Shown here: positions 1 to 7,132 of the stretch, piece after piece
Numbering within the stretch: the stretch's first letter is position 1
Layout of the letters: every line of letters starts with the position of its first letter
Source: Bacteroides sp.
GTDB lineage: Bacteria; Bacteroidota; Bacteroidia; Bacteroidales; Muribaculaceae
Direction of reading: 5' to 3'
DNA length: 32,466 nucleotides
Assembly (NCBI GenBank): GCA_014801585.1
Contig: JAAVDX010000019.1
Span: 1-32,466, forward strand
The notes under the pieces: model-generated
The model's input: the letters and a program-made list of their open reading frames with translations, nothing else
What the model was told of the DNA's origin: nothing
Databases searched by the model: none
Program-made: the position numbers and the translations under genes

Positions 1-169
1 CCGCACCAATCCGCAACTCCCCGGCCATCGGGGCAAAGCCCCGATCCGGATCCGCGTTCTAAAAAAATCAACACCCATCCAAAAAAACATTTTGGATTTT
101 ATTTGATGGGGGGAACGCGGATTTGGCTTGGGGCTTTGCCCCGATGGCCTGAGGCGCGGATTGGTGCGG
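1..169. repeat. Long inverted-repeat (hairpin) element
   Basis: Almost the whole segment folds back on itself. Three perfectly complementary blocks pair in order: 1-14 with 156-169, 23-42 with 130-149 (20 bp), and 50-59 with 113-122. An inner AT-rich stem (77-84 with 90-97) closes the loop. A T-run follows at 170-177. The GC-rich arms contain the smaller palindrome GGGGCTTTGCCCC. No gene lies in it; the ORF that crosses it only reads through the arm. It could be a MITE-like or REP-like element or a very strong transcript hairpin. The left edge coincides with the window start, so it may be longer. Confidence 0.75.
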
Positions 170-325
170 ATTTTTTTGAGTCAAGAATTTTGATGGCTAC
201 TATGGCTTTGGTTGTGGTGCGGATGGGAGCTGAGCGTCGCTTCGCTTCGCTGTTGCGGATTTGCGGCCCGGTGGATGATGTGGATTGCTGGGAGGGGTAT
301 TCAAGGCGTATAGTAATAAGAATTA
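170..325. other. Non-coding stretch, nothing recognised
   Basis: This stretch lies between the hairpin element and the terminator. It is G-rich on the plus strand and includes a short run of CGCTT-like pentamers near 237-251. I see no convincing start, signal peptide or domain. With the flanking hairpin and terminator it could be part of a transcribed non-coding RNA, but nothing in the sequence proves this. Confidence 0.3.
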
Positions 326-364
326 AGGCTATAGCAATTCCGAAAAATTGCTATGGCCTTTTTG
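326..364 (+). terminator. Rho-independent terminator
   Basis: AAGGCTATAGCAATT and AATTGCTATGGCCTT pair around a short loop (about 341-345) and are followed on the plus strand by TTT. The orientation fits a plus-strand transcript arriving from the left, for which no protein gene exists inside the window. It may also help separate that transcript from the convergent DUF362 gene. Confidence 0.6.
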
Positions 365-445
365 TTTGCCGGGGGAGCCTTTTACGCGAGGTAAAGGTGT
401 GTCCCTGCATTTGAAGGTTATGTTAATCCTTGTATTTATGTGGGA

Positions 446-1675
446 TTATCTGATGGGAAGATAGCGGAGTTCAAGGCGTTTGTAGGTGCGTGATCCAGGG
501 TCGCTCCAATGTTCGGACATGCCGAGAGATGTAAGAGGAGTGCCGTCGCCTTCGGGGTCGTAGGTAGTCGAAGAAGGGGTTCCTGCCATTGCCGCTTCCT
601 GCAGATACATATCAGCATACGCCATGTCGGGAGCGTCGGGAAATTCATTGCTGAGCATGTCGAGGGCCACCATGTCGATTGCCACCGGATCCTGCGAGCC
701 CAGCAGGGATGCAGGCCAGTTGCCATTGAAAGGAGCCATCTTCCATTTCGGCCCGGGATTACCGCCCACGTTGCGGCATCCGACAACTCCGTCGATCAGA
801 TAGAGAATACATTTTCCCCCTAAATCCTTATGGCCCATAAAGTCTACGAAAGTCATGTATTTAGGTTTGCCGTGGCGGCTCTGGTCGAAGTTGTCGTGGA
901 AGTTTTTTCTCCAATCAGCGTGGAGGCTGAGCGCACCATACCAATTCTTGGCACATAGGGTCACTCCTTGTCCTACGTGGCCTTTGAGAAGAGCCATATT
1001 AATTACATAATCAGCTTCGGTGAAACATTTGGCGATTCCGCGGGCCAACTGACCGTTGTCGGCCGAATAGACCATCGCATCCTTAACGAATTCCGCCTTT
1101 TCGCGGCCGTCACCCCCTTGATTATCTACGAAGTGCACGTCGGGGAATTCCTTGTGGTAAGGAATGAAGATGTTGTCGGTGATAAATCGGCTCGGTTCGG
1201 CGATAGTGATGCAGTTCTGCGGGATACCGGCATTTACCAGCGAACGCAGAAGAGCTACGACCATCTGCGGAGTGGCATTCACCTCAGGAGAATCGGCATG
1301 GCTGTCGGTGTTGTTATTATTAATCTTGACGGCTATCTTCTGTCCGGGCGAGTAGGGATGTCCTCCATTGTGAGATTCGATCAGTTTCATCCATGCATCG
1401 TGGGAGTTATCTGTGGCGGTAAGGTCGCACAGCACATTGAGAAGCATGGCTTCACACCGCTCTTGTGAAATTGAGGAATCGCTCATCCAGTCGGATGCAA
1501 ATTCTTCAGCGTTTACCACTTTGGGATCGTGAGCCCAACTTACACGGGCCGGGAAAATACCTTTGGGTGTGCCGATCGGTTGGTTGGCCTCCATGCACAT
1601 CTTCGGCTGTGCCGGTAACGATAAGGGCGTGGCGGCAGCTATAACTGCTAAGATAGTTATAAATAGTTTCTTCAT
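446..1675 (-). CDS. Secreted DUF362 domain-containing protein
   Basis: A 409-residue protein with a clear Sec signal peptide (residues 1-22, cleavage near LPA-Q). The mature part matches the DUF362 family by its general pattern: a KINNNN strand near the start of the domain, a TPQMVVALLRSLVNAG helix, then the GHVGQGVTLCAKNWYG and SQDPVAIDMVALD stretches. The biochemical role of DUF362 is not established; some members carry extra ferredoxin cysteines, which are absent here. It lies 36 bases behind the beta-glucuronidase-like gene on the same strand and is probably cotranscribed, which hints at a linked periplasmic role in glycan use. The ATG at 1675 is chosen because the signal peptide starts there. 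Family assignment is fairly sure, function unknown. Confidence 0.8.
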   Translation of the reverse strand: MKKLFITILAVIAAATPLSLPAQPKMCMEANQPIGTPKGIFPARVSWAHDPKVVNAEEFASDWMSDSSISQERCEAMLLNVLCDLTATDNSHDAWMKLIESHNGGHPYSPGQKIAVKINNNNTDSHADSPEVNATPQMVVALLRSLVNAGIPQNCITIAEPSRFITDNIFIPYHKEFPDVHFVDNQGGDGREKAEFVKDAMVYSADNGQLARGIAKCFTEADYVINMALLKGHVGQGVTLCAKNWYGALSLHADWRKNFHDNFDQSRHGKPKYMTFVDFMGHKDLGGKCILYLIDGVVGCRNVGGNPGPKWKMAPFNGNWPASLLGSQDPVAIDMVALDMLSNEFPDAPDMAYADMYLQEAAMAGTPSSTTYDPEGDGTPLTSLGMSEHWSDPGSRTYKRLELRYLPIR

Positions 1676-1711
1676 TTCATTATAGGGATATATGATTATA
1701 CTTGGATTGCC

Positions 1712-3523
1712 TTACTTATCAGGGGTTTCTTTGGCTTTTTTGTCATACCAGTCTTTCATCACGTAGAAGGCTTTCTTGCGTTCGCCTTTATCGGAAATCA
1801 GACCTTTTCGGTTGAAATCATCCTGTATGCGGGGAAGATGGCGACGGGGCGAACGGAAATCTTTCAGAATCCAGGGTGTGCATCCCGCCAGCCCGGGTAT
1901 GCGGTCGAGCATGCGGGTGTGGCGTTGATATAGATCCTCCTGATATTCTTCCGTGAAGCGATGGGCGGGATCGCCGTGCAGTCCGTAGAGCGCGCCTCCT
2001 CCGAATTCGCTGATAAATACCGGTTTCTGAGTCTTGAACTCCCATTCCGAACGGTCGCATTTCTCTGAATCTCCGTCATACCAACCGATATATTCATTAA
2101 AGGATATGATGTCGAGCTGATCTTCAAGAGGATCGTCGACGCTCATCACTCCCGGCCGGATTTCATCCTTCTCCATTGCTGCACCGATCAGGCGCGTGCC
2201 ACCATCGAGTTTGCGGGCCTCGGCAGCAAGATTCGCCAAAAACTGCCGGCGCGCTTCCGAACGGGGCGTTTCATTGGCGATCGACCATATAATGATATTG
2301 CAACGATTGCGGTCGCGGGTTATAATCTCGCTGAGCTGATTCGACGCGTTGGCATAGGTGTCAGGATTTTCCCAGTGAATAGTCCAATAGACGGGAATTT
2401 CCGACCATACCATCAGTCCCATTTCCTCCGCCAGGCGCACCATATTTTCATTGTGGGGGTAATGGGCAAGACGCACGAAATTACATCCCATCTCTTTTGC
2501 CCAGCCTAAGAGAGTAGCGGCGTGTTCGGCGCTCCATGCCCGGCCGCTGTCGTAGGGTCGTTCTTCATGAATACTGATTCCGCGGCAGAAAATCTCTTCA
2601 TCGTTGAGCAGCAGTCGGGTGCCGTCGGTGCGGATTGTGCGGAAACCGATGCGATCTGTTATTGTGTCGTTGCCGGCGATGAGTCTTACGTCATAAAGCT
2701 TCGGATGAGCCGGACTCCATCGTTGAGGTTTAGCTTTTAGCGAGAAGGAGGCGTAGCCGTCGGGGGATAGGGATTCCCGACGAGAGATCTTTAATTCGGG
2801 AATTTCGATAAGCACGCTTTCAGGCTGATTTCCATCGGTCTGGACGTAGCAGTCGATTCTGTTTTTATCAGTCGGGGAGAGTTGGAGCGAATAGTCGCGG
2901 ATAAATGAGGTTGGAGTCTCCACGAGCGTCACAGGGCGCGTGATGCCGCCATAATTCCACCAATCGGCATTGACTGTGGGTACAGCCTCCGGATGGCGCT
3001 TATTGTCGACTTTTACCACCAGTGAGTTCTCACCTTCGCGCAGTTTGCCGGTCACTTCGAAATTAAAGGGAGTGAATCCGCCTGTATGCGATCCGAGTCT
3101 TTCACCGTTGAGCCATACGATAGTCTCATAGTTGGCCGCTCCGAAATGGATAAACTGGCGCTTTGCGGGGTCGAACTCGGGAGTGAAGCGGGTGCGATAC
3201 CAGAGAGTGCCTTCATAGTAATAGAGTTCAGGTCGCTGAGTGTTCCAGTCGCCCGGCACATCGATGCTCTTGTCATCCTCAAAACTGTATTCCTGAAGTT
3301 TGGTCGGATCATTATAGTCGAGGTCTTGAGCGTAACCGTTATCCGTAGGATTCAGGCGGTAGTCGTAATAACCGTTTTCAAAAGGATCTACGATGGATCG
3401 CCATTTTCCGTCGAGAGACACGGTATGGCGTCCGGGTAGATTTGTGATAAGCGGGGCCGTATCGGCGTAAGCCGAACCTATGGCGCAGATGGCTAAAGCT
3501 GCAGAAACTAATAGAGTCTTCAT
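1712..3523 (-). CDS. Glycoside hydrolase family 2, probable beta-glucuronidase
   Basis: A 603-residue secreted enzyme with signal peptide 1-20 (ends GSAYA), a sugar-binding jelly roll (about 30-200), an Ig-like sandwich (about 205-300) and a TIM barrel. The GH2 acid/base is E418 in IANE and the nucleophile is E506 in ISEFGGG. These lie very near the positions known for E. coli UidA, which is also 603 residues. An N-x-K motif (N571-R-K573, in FNRKGL) matches the carboxylate-binding NxK of beta-glucuronidases, so glucuronide cleavage is favoured over beta-galactosidase activity. The ATG at 3523 is chosen because the longer frame begins at a TTG inside the promoter region and would bury the signal peptide. 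The signal peptide implies action outside the cytoplasm. First gene of an operon with the DUF362 gene. Confidence 0.85.
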   Translation of the reverse strand: MKTLLVSAALAICAIGSAYADTAPLITNLPGRHTVSLDGKWRSIVDPFENGYYDYRLNPTDNGYAQDLDYNDPTKLQEYSFEDDKSIDVPGDWNTQRPELYYYEGTLWYRTRFTPEFDPAKRQFIHFGAANYETIVWLNGERLGSHTGGFTPFNFEVTGKLREGENSLVVKVDNKRHPEAVPTVNADWWNYGGITRPVTLVETPTSFIRDYSLQLSPTDKNRIDCYVQTDGNQPESVLIEIPELKISRRESLSPDGYASFSLKAKPQRWSPAHPKLYDVRLIAGNDTITDRIGFRTIRTDGTRLLLNDEEIFCRGISIHEERPYDSGRAWSAEHAATLLGWAKEMGCNFVRLAHYPHNENMVRLAEEMGLMVWSEIPVYWTIHWENPDTYANASNQLSEIITRDRNRCNIIIWSIANETPRSEARRQFLANLAAEARKLDGGTRLIGAAMEKDEIRPGVMSVDDPLEDQLDIISFNEYIGWYDGDSEKCDRSEWEFKTQKPVFISEFGGGALYGLHGDPAHRFTEEYQEDLYQRHTRMLDRIPGLAGCTPWILKDFRSPRRHLPRIQDDFNRKGLISDKGERKKAFYVMKDWYDKKAKETPDK

Positions 3524-3612
3524 GTCAGGTAGTGTTTCGTTATGTAGAATAAGTGAAGTAGTGTTAAGTAGCTCTTGAAAATAAGAAATACTTAACTTCA
3601 GCAAGTCATTTG

Positions 3613-3643
3613 CAAAATTACAAAAAATTTACTACCTGAGAAA
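3613..3643 (-). promoter_or_regulatory. Promoter for the GH2-DUF362 operon
   Basis: On the minus strand TAATTTTG (3620 down to 3613) is a perfect Bacteroidetes -7 box. TTTC lies 19 bases upstream as the -33 box. Transcription would begin near 3607 and leave a leader of about 85 bases before the ATG at 3523. Confidence 0.6.
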
Positions 3644-3653
3644 GTGCAAGGGG

Positions 3654-4238
3654 TTATTCGGACTTGGGTTGGTATTTCAGGTCGAGGATACCCGTTTTTT
3701 CGCCGGCTATGTAGTCGCCGAGATTGATTTGATTGCGGATGACGTTCTTGCAATAGATCGGATAGCCTTCGCGAATGTAGAAGATACGGAAACGGTCGCC
3801 GGGGCGGAGACTTGAATTTTCCTGTTCGGCAACTTCAAATAGTTCGTTGTCGATACAGCGGAGAAGGATTATACGGTCGGGGTTCCATTTAAAACTGATA
3901 GTATCACCGGGTACAATGTCAGAAATGTTGACCACTCTATTCTGAATGAATCCGCTTTCAATCTTTTCCTCCGCTTTTTTCTTATCGACATAACTTTCCC
4001 AATCCCTGAAGCCAAGCACCTTGGCAAGAATAGTAAGAGTGGTACGGCGAGGAGCGGAAGAAGTCTTGGAATACCCCCATATGCGCTTCAGCGTAGAGGC
4101 ATTCAGAGTGTCGTGAGAATCGGAATGGTTTTTAATCAATGCCTCAAGTCTATCAAAATCGCTTGCAGACTTAAAGGAATGATTGAATTTATCTTCTATA
4201 TCGCGTCTGAGAGATTCTATATAACAGTCTTGTTTCAT
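3654..4238 (-). CDS. Two-domain regulator-like protein of Bacteroidetes type
   Basis: A 194-residue cytoplasmic protein without signal peptide or membrane segment. The N-terminal part (about 1-90) is helical and contains the pattern STLKRIWGY...PRRTTLTILAKVLGFRDWESY, which I recall from many uncharacterised Bacteroidetes proteins and which reads like a small helix-turn-helix or sigma-factor-like fold. The C-terminal part (about 100-190) is a beta-rich domain with the repeated feature PGD (DIVPGDTISFKW, then SLRPGDRFRIF). No enzymatic residues are evident. It lies downstream of the kinase gene on the same strand, separated by 296 bases holding a 20-bp repeat array and an inverted repeat. A role as the DNA-binding partner of that array is inference. 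Function otherwise unknown. Confidence 0.65.
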   Translation of the reverse strand: MKQDCYIESLRRDIEDKFNHSFKSASDFDRLEALIKNHSDSHDTLNASTLKRIWGYSKTSSAPRRTTLTILAKVLGFRDWESYVDKKKAEEKIESGFIQNRVVNISDIVPGDTISFKWNPDRIILLRCIDNELFEVAEQENSSLRPGDRFRIFYIREGYPIYCKNVIRNQINLGDYIAGEKTGILDLKYQPKSE

Positions 4239-4327
4239 TTTGATTTAAACTTATTTACGATCTGAAAAATTACAATGAAGGGTTAAACAAAAAAACTTTT
4301 TTATTAATCATAGGTCATCCTTCGGGG

Positions 4328-4389
4328 GGATTTTCCTTCATTCATCAGTCATGATGTCGGCATCGTTCCTTTTTCATGAAGAAAAATCC
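4328..4389. repeat. Imperfect inverted repeat in the intergenic gap
   Basis: GGATTTTCCTTCAT (4328-4341) and ATGAAGAAAAATCC (4376-4389) are complementary at 13 of 14 positions. Inside the loop a further small stem pairs GATG (4353-4356) with CATC (4361-4364). No T-run follows on either strand, so it is not a standard terminator. It sits upstream of the regulator-like gene. Confidence 0.5.
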
Positions 4390-4457
4390 ATTCAAAACCT
4401 GATGATACCTTAATAAAAAATGAGTTTAAACCACTTCACCTTTTGCGATATAAAATT

Positions 4458-4523
4458 ACTCAAAAATACTCAAATTGATATATTATGACTCAATTTGAAT
4501 TGTTATGACTCAATTTGACTTTT
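4458..4523. repeat. 20-bp direct-repeat array with TCAAwTTGA cores
   Basis: Units begin ACTCAAATTGA (4468), ACTCAATTTGA (4488) and ACTCAATTTGA (4508), exactly 20 bp apart; the first two units end in TATG. A half unit ACTCAAAAAT precedes at 4458, 10 bp earlier. Each core TCAAwTTGA is palindromic. The array begins 11 bases beyond the kinase stop codon. Its last 17 bases (4507-4523) recur exactly at 6070-6086 on the other side of the kinase gene. Regular two-turn spacing suggests a cooperative protein-binding site. Confidence 0.7.
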
Positions 4524-4534
4524 CAGAGAACGTA

Positions 4535-6010
4535 TCAGCCGCCTTTCCTGCGGTAGGGATTATAATGATATAATTTCAAGGAGCAGAACAACCTTCCCTC
4601 CAGCAATACCTCCCGGCGATGAGGATCGGGAGTGGGACCAAAACGCTTCCTGAACTTCAATTCCATTTCATCTTTATATTTGGCGGCCAATGACTTAGCT
4701 TTGTTATGGAGTTGATCTATATCGGTAAATGCAGGTAGTGAGGAATGCATAATATCGGCCCTGTAGATTGAATCAGAGAAAGTCACGACGAAGCCATCCA
4801 TCTGTACTTGTGGCGATGCGTGGTCGGAATGATAAGCTTCCAGTAATTTTCCGGCATAGAAAGCAAGTTCATAAGTAGCCTCATCTTTAGCAGATAATCC
4901 CGAATACGGATTTTCCCATTCTCCTGCAGGTTGAGCCCCATTGGTGTACGCCCGGTTTTCTTCGGGAGCAGGAAGCGTCGGGGGGTCTTCGGCACCGTAT
5001 GACGCTATATCTGCATCCGTTTTGGGGAGGGGAGTTGCGACCTCTAAATTTTTATCGTCATAAACGCCAAGAGGGGGTGTATGAGGTTTAGCTGTCGAAG
5101 AATCCGAGATTGTCGTATGGGGAGAAGGGAGTGACGGTGAATCCGATTTTGGGAGCGACAGATTCCAAACTATCCCTATAATGATAGAACCGGCTGCGAT
5201 CGCGCCTGCCAATGCCCACGGATTAACCTTCTTCTTGCGGAATAACGCATTAAAAGCGAGGGCGGCATTCTCGGCAGTTTCATATTTCCCTTCTATGAGG
5301 TGTTGAGAGAAGCGTTTCAGAACACGCTTAATCTCAGAGCCTCTTCGTGAATCAGTCGATAGAGATTCCGCCATTTCGTCGGCCATTACACCAAGTGCGT
5401 ACAGATCATCCTTAGGTTCGGCATCACTCTCGGGATTCAATTTCTCTTCGGGAGTATAACCGATAGTGCCATTCGGGCCTTGCAGGGTCAACCCGCCATT
5501 GATATAAGCACATCCGAAATCGATAATCTTTACAATCTTCCTTAAGGGATCATACATTACGTTTTCGGGTTTGATATCGCGATGGACGATGCCGGCGAGG
5601 TGGATATCCTTCAGTCCGAGGAGTACGCCGTCGATAATACGGAGAGCATCCTCCGGGTCAAGAGCTCCGTGGAGAAGATTGCGCACATCCGAACCTTCAC
5701 ACCATTCCATCTCAAAGGCGGGGATATGATCATCGACGGTAATCAGTCGGAAAGCATGGGCGACATGGGGAGAGACCAGAGGAAAAAGGATAGAGAATTC
5801 CTTATTGAGTTGAGTGACGGCTACCGGATTATTGGCAGACTCCACCTTAAGAGATTTGATAACTATCTTTCTTCCAAGATGCTTACCCACGAGGACACGG
5901 GAAAAGCCGGTTTTAGACTCATATATCGTCTGCAGTCCGGTAATCTCCTCGTTGGCAGAAAGTTGGGATAGATGTTGATTATTACTCAAAAATCCGGATT
6001 CGAAATTCAT
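4535..6010 (-). CDS. Membrane-anchored Hanks-type Ser/Thr protein kinase
   Basis: A 491-residue protein. The kinase domain covers about 30-260: the ATP lysine K52 in IVIKSLK, a likely helix-C glutamate E71, the catalytic loop HRDIKPEN (D145, K147, N150) and the DFG aspartate D164. The glycine-rich loop is degenerate (KTGFSRVLV). A basic stretch (RKKK) precedes one transmembrane helix (about 265-285), followed by a Pro/Ser/Thr-rich linker and a C-terminal domain of about 100 residues presumably outside the cytoplasm. The layout resembles sensor kinases such as PknB, but I do not recognise the sensor part (no PASTA repeats). The start is the ATG at 6010: the longer frame opens with TTG at 6028, upstream of the predicted transcription start. 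Divergent from the TM2/lipoprotein operon. Confidence 0.88.
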   Translation of the reverse strand: MNFESGFLSNNQHLSQLSANEEITGLQTIYESKTGFSRVLVGKHLGRKIVIKSLKVESANNPVAVTQLNKEFSILFPLVSPHVAHAFRLITVDDHIPAFEMEWCEGSDVRNLLHGALDPEDALRIIDGVLLGLKDIHLAGIVHRDIKPENVMYDPLRKIVKIIDFGCAYINGGLTLQGPNGTIGYTPEEKLNPESDAEPKDDLYALGVMADEMAESLSTDSRRGSEIKRVLKRFSQHLIEGKYETAENAALAFNALFRKKKVNPWALAGAIAAGSIIIGIVWNLSLPKSDSPSLPSPHTTISDSSTAKPHTPPLGVYDDKNLEVATPLPKTDADIASYGAEDPPTLPAPEENRAYTNGAQPAGEWENPYSGLSAKDEATYELAFYAGKLLEAYHSDHASPQVQMDGFVVTFSDSIYRADIMHSSLPAFTDIDQLHNKAKSLAAKYKDEMELKFRKRFGPTPDPHRREVLLEGRLFCSLKLYHYNPYRRKGG

Positions 6011-6015
6011 AAATG

Positions 6016-6047
6016 CAAAATTAGTCAAAAATCCTCATTTGTACAAC
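6016..6047 (-). promoter_or_regulatory. Promoter for the kinase gene
   Basis: Minus-strand TAATTTTG (6023 down to 6016) with GTTG 20 bases upstream (6047 down to 6044). The -33 box is supplied by the outermost unit of the 10-bp repeat array. The -7 box ends five bases before the ATG at 6010, so the transcript would be leaderless or nearly so. Confidence 0.65.
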
Positions 6048-6087
6048 TTGACTCAAATTGATTCAAATTGACTCAATTTGACTTTTG
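6041..6087. promoter_or_regulatory. 10-bp phased operator array between divergent promoters
   Basis: Four decamers run head to tail: GTACAACTTG (6041), ACTCAAATTG (6051), ATTCAAATTG (6061) and ACTCAATTTG (6071), then ACTTTTG. The palindromic core TCAAwTTGA therefore repeats every 10 bp, one helical turn, at 6053, 6063 and 6073. The outer units supply the -33 boxes of both the kinase promoter and the rightward promoter. A bound protein would sit on one DNA face and could control both transcripts. Confidence 0.7.
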
Positions 6088-6115
6088 GAATATTGAGATG
6101 GAGACTCTAATTTTG
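6084..6115 (+). promoter_or_regulatory. Promoter for the TM2/lipoprotein operon
   Basis: TTTG (6084-6087), a 20-base spacer and TAATTTTG (6108-6115) match the Bacteroidetes consensus without mismatch. The -33 box overlaps the last decamer of the operator array. Transcription would begin near 6120 and produce a leader of about 230 bases that contains the palindromic element at 6138-6333. Confidence 0.75.
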
Positions 6116-6137
6116 CGGCAGTAAAATTTCAACTAAC

Positions 6138-6333
6138 TTGAGTATGTTTGCTTTTAAATCAAATTAAGGAATACATTAAGTTAATTTAAATTGATTTCAT
6201 CACAAAGGATCTTTTGGGCGCTTTTCCAAAGATTTTTATCGGTTGCGAAGGTTGCATCGCACCCTCTTTAACTTTGAAGAATCATCCTAAAATCTCTTTG
6301 TGCTAAAATCATATAAAAGTAAACATCTCCTAA
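6138..6333 (+). repeat. Palindromic MITE/REP-like element, copy 1
   Basis: This 196-base stretch is the reverse-complement counterpart of 17462-17660. The conserved core begins GATTTCATCACAAAGG (from 6193), continues through CTTTTGGGCGCTTTTCCAAAG and ends CTTTGTGCTAAAATCAT (to about 6312). The two halves are themselves complementary, so the RNA would form one long hairpin with its tip around TGCGA/TCGCA near 6244-6262. Outer ends (6138-6159 and 6311-6333) resemble the terminal inverted repeats of copy 2 but are more diverged. It fills most of the 5' leader of the TM2 gene. No transposase is encoded. Confidence 0.7.
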
Positions 6334-6349
6334 CACCATTTTAAAAGAT

Positions 6350-6553
6350 ATGAAAAGTAAGACGACAGCAATTCTACTGTGTTTCTTCCTTGGTGGTCTC
6401 GGGATTCACTGGTTCTATCTGAGACGTACAGGAATGGGAATCCTTTATCTGTTGACCGCAGGCCTTCTGGGTATTGGAGCACTCGTAAATTTCATTCAGC
6501 TTGTGTGTATGAGTGACGCCACGTTCAATGCCAAGTATAATCAGGGCAATTAA
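6350..6553 (+). CDS. TM2 domain-containing membrane protein
   Basis: A 67-residue protein that is essentially one TM2 domain: a first transmembrane helix (about 7-25), a short turn with the typical HWFYLRRTGMGILYL pattern, and a second helix (about 29-54), followed by a polar tail. TM2 proteins are small membrane proteins of unclear function, often found beside zinc-ribbon or signalling genes. It is the first gene after the iteron-controlled rightward promoter, 15 bases behind the palindromic element. Family assignment is firm; the role here is unknown. Confidence 0.85.
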   Translation: MKSKTTAILLCFFLGGLGIHWFYLRRTGMGILYLLTAGLLGIGALVNFIQLVCMSDATFNAKYNQGN

Positions 6554-6641
6554 TACGCGGGAAAAACAGATATTCTGAAACGTGAAATTCCCATTGATAA
6601 CTTCGATTGGAATAACTAACTTAATATAAATAACCTGGCTC

Positions 6642-7109
6642 ATGAAAACAATCCTAAAAATAGCACTGGTGTGTTTCCTCTCATTCTCATTCATGACTTT
6701 TTCATCTTGCGGCTCGAAGGTGAATGAAAAACAGCTTAACGAAAAGATCGAGAAAGCGAATGAAGGACTCGGAGATATATCTTTCACAGATGCAGAATAT
6801 GACTTTATGGCTAAATACCTCTTGGATTATATTTCCGAGGGGAAAGAATTGTCAGCCACCGATCCAAAAGCCGAGACCATTGGGAATTATGTGATGATCC
6901 TCTCTGTTGCAGATGCTCAAGATAAGCTTAAGGGTGATGCAAAGAAGGATTTTGAAGCTGTTCAAAAAAAGATGCAGAGTCTAATGAATAGTGAAGTAAT
7001 GGAAACTCCTTCTTCTTATGACAATTCAGAGTGGGACCCTGTCGAAGAAGTAAGCGAGGCTGTAGAGGTTGAGTATGATGATGATACACTAAGATATCAA
7101 ACTATATAA
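6642..7109 (+). CDS. Hypothetical lipoprotein
   Basis: A 155-residue protein with a type II signal sequence and lipobox FSSC (lipidated Cys23), so it is anchored in the inner or outer membrane. The mature part begins with a charged helical stretch (NEKQLNEKIEKANEG), continues with further amphipathic helices and ends in an acidic tail (VEVEYDDDT). I recognise no domain. It lies 88 bases after the TM2 gene in the same direction and is followed by a strong hairpin at 7133-7181, which may attenuate transcription into the next gene. Confidence 0.75.
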   Translation: MKTILKIALVCFLSFSFMTFSSCGSKVNEKQLNEKIEKANEGLGDISFTDAEYDFMAKYLLDYISEGKELSATDPKAETIGNYVMILSVADAQDKLKGDAKKDFEAVQKKMQSLMNSEVMETPSSYDNSEWDPVEEVSEAVEVEYDDDTLRYQTI

Positions 7110-7132
7110 TACCAAAACTCTTAGGTATAAGT

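Noticed and set aside
103..414. 103-residue plus-strand open frame
   Set aside because: It runs through the right arm of the long hairpin and through the terminator stem; the translation has no domain or signal and its start lies in the hairpin loop.
3524..3604. Longer GH2 start at TTG 3604
   Set aside because: It would put 27 residues before a perfect signal peptide; the ATG at 3523 gives a normal secreted GH2 of 603 residues.
6011..6028. Longer kinase start at TTG 6028
   Set aside because: The codon is TTG and lies upstream of the predicted transcription start; the first ATG at 6010 directly follows the -7 box.
4507..6086. Kinase gene as an insertion sequence or composite element flanked by 17-bp direct repeats
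   Set aside because: No transposase or integrase is encoded, the repeats belong to regularly spaced arrays of different period, and the array at 6041-6087 forms part of two promoters; a regulatory explanation fits better.
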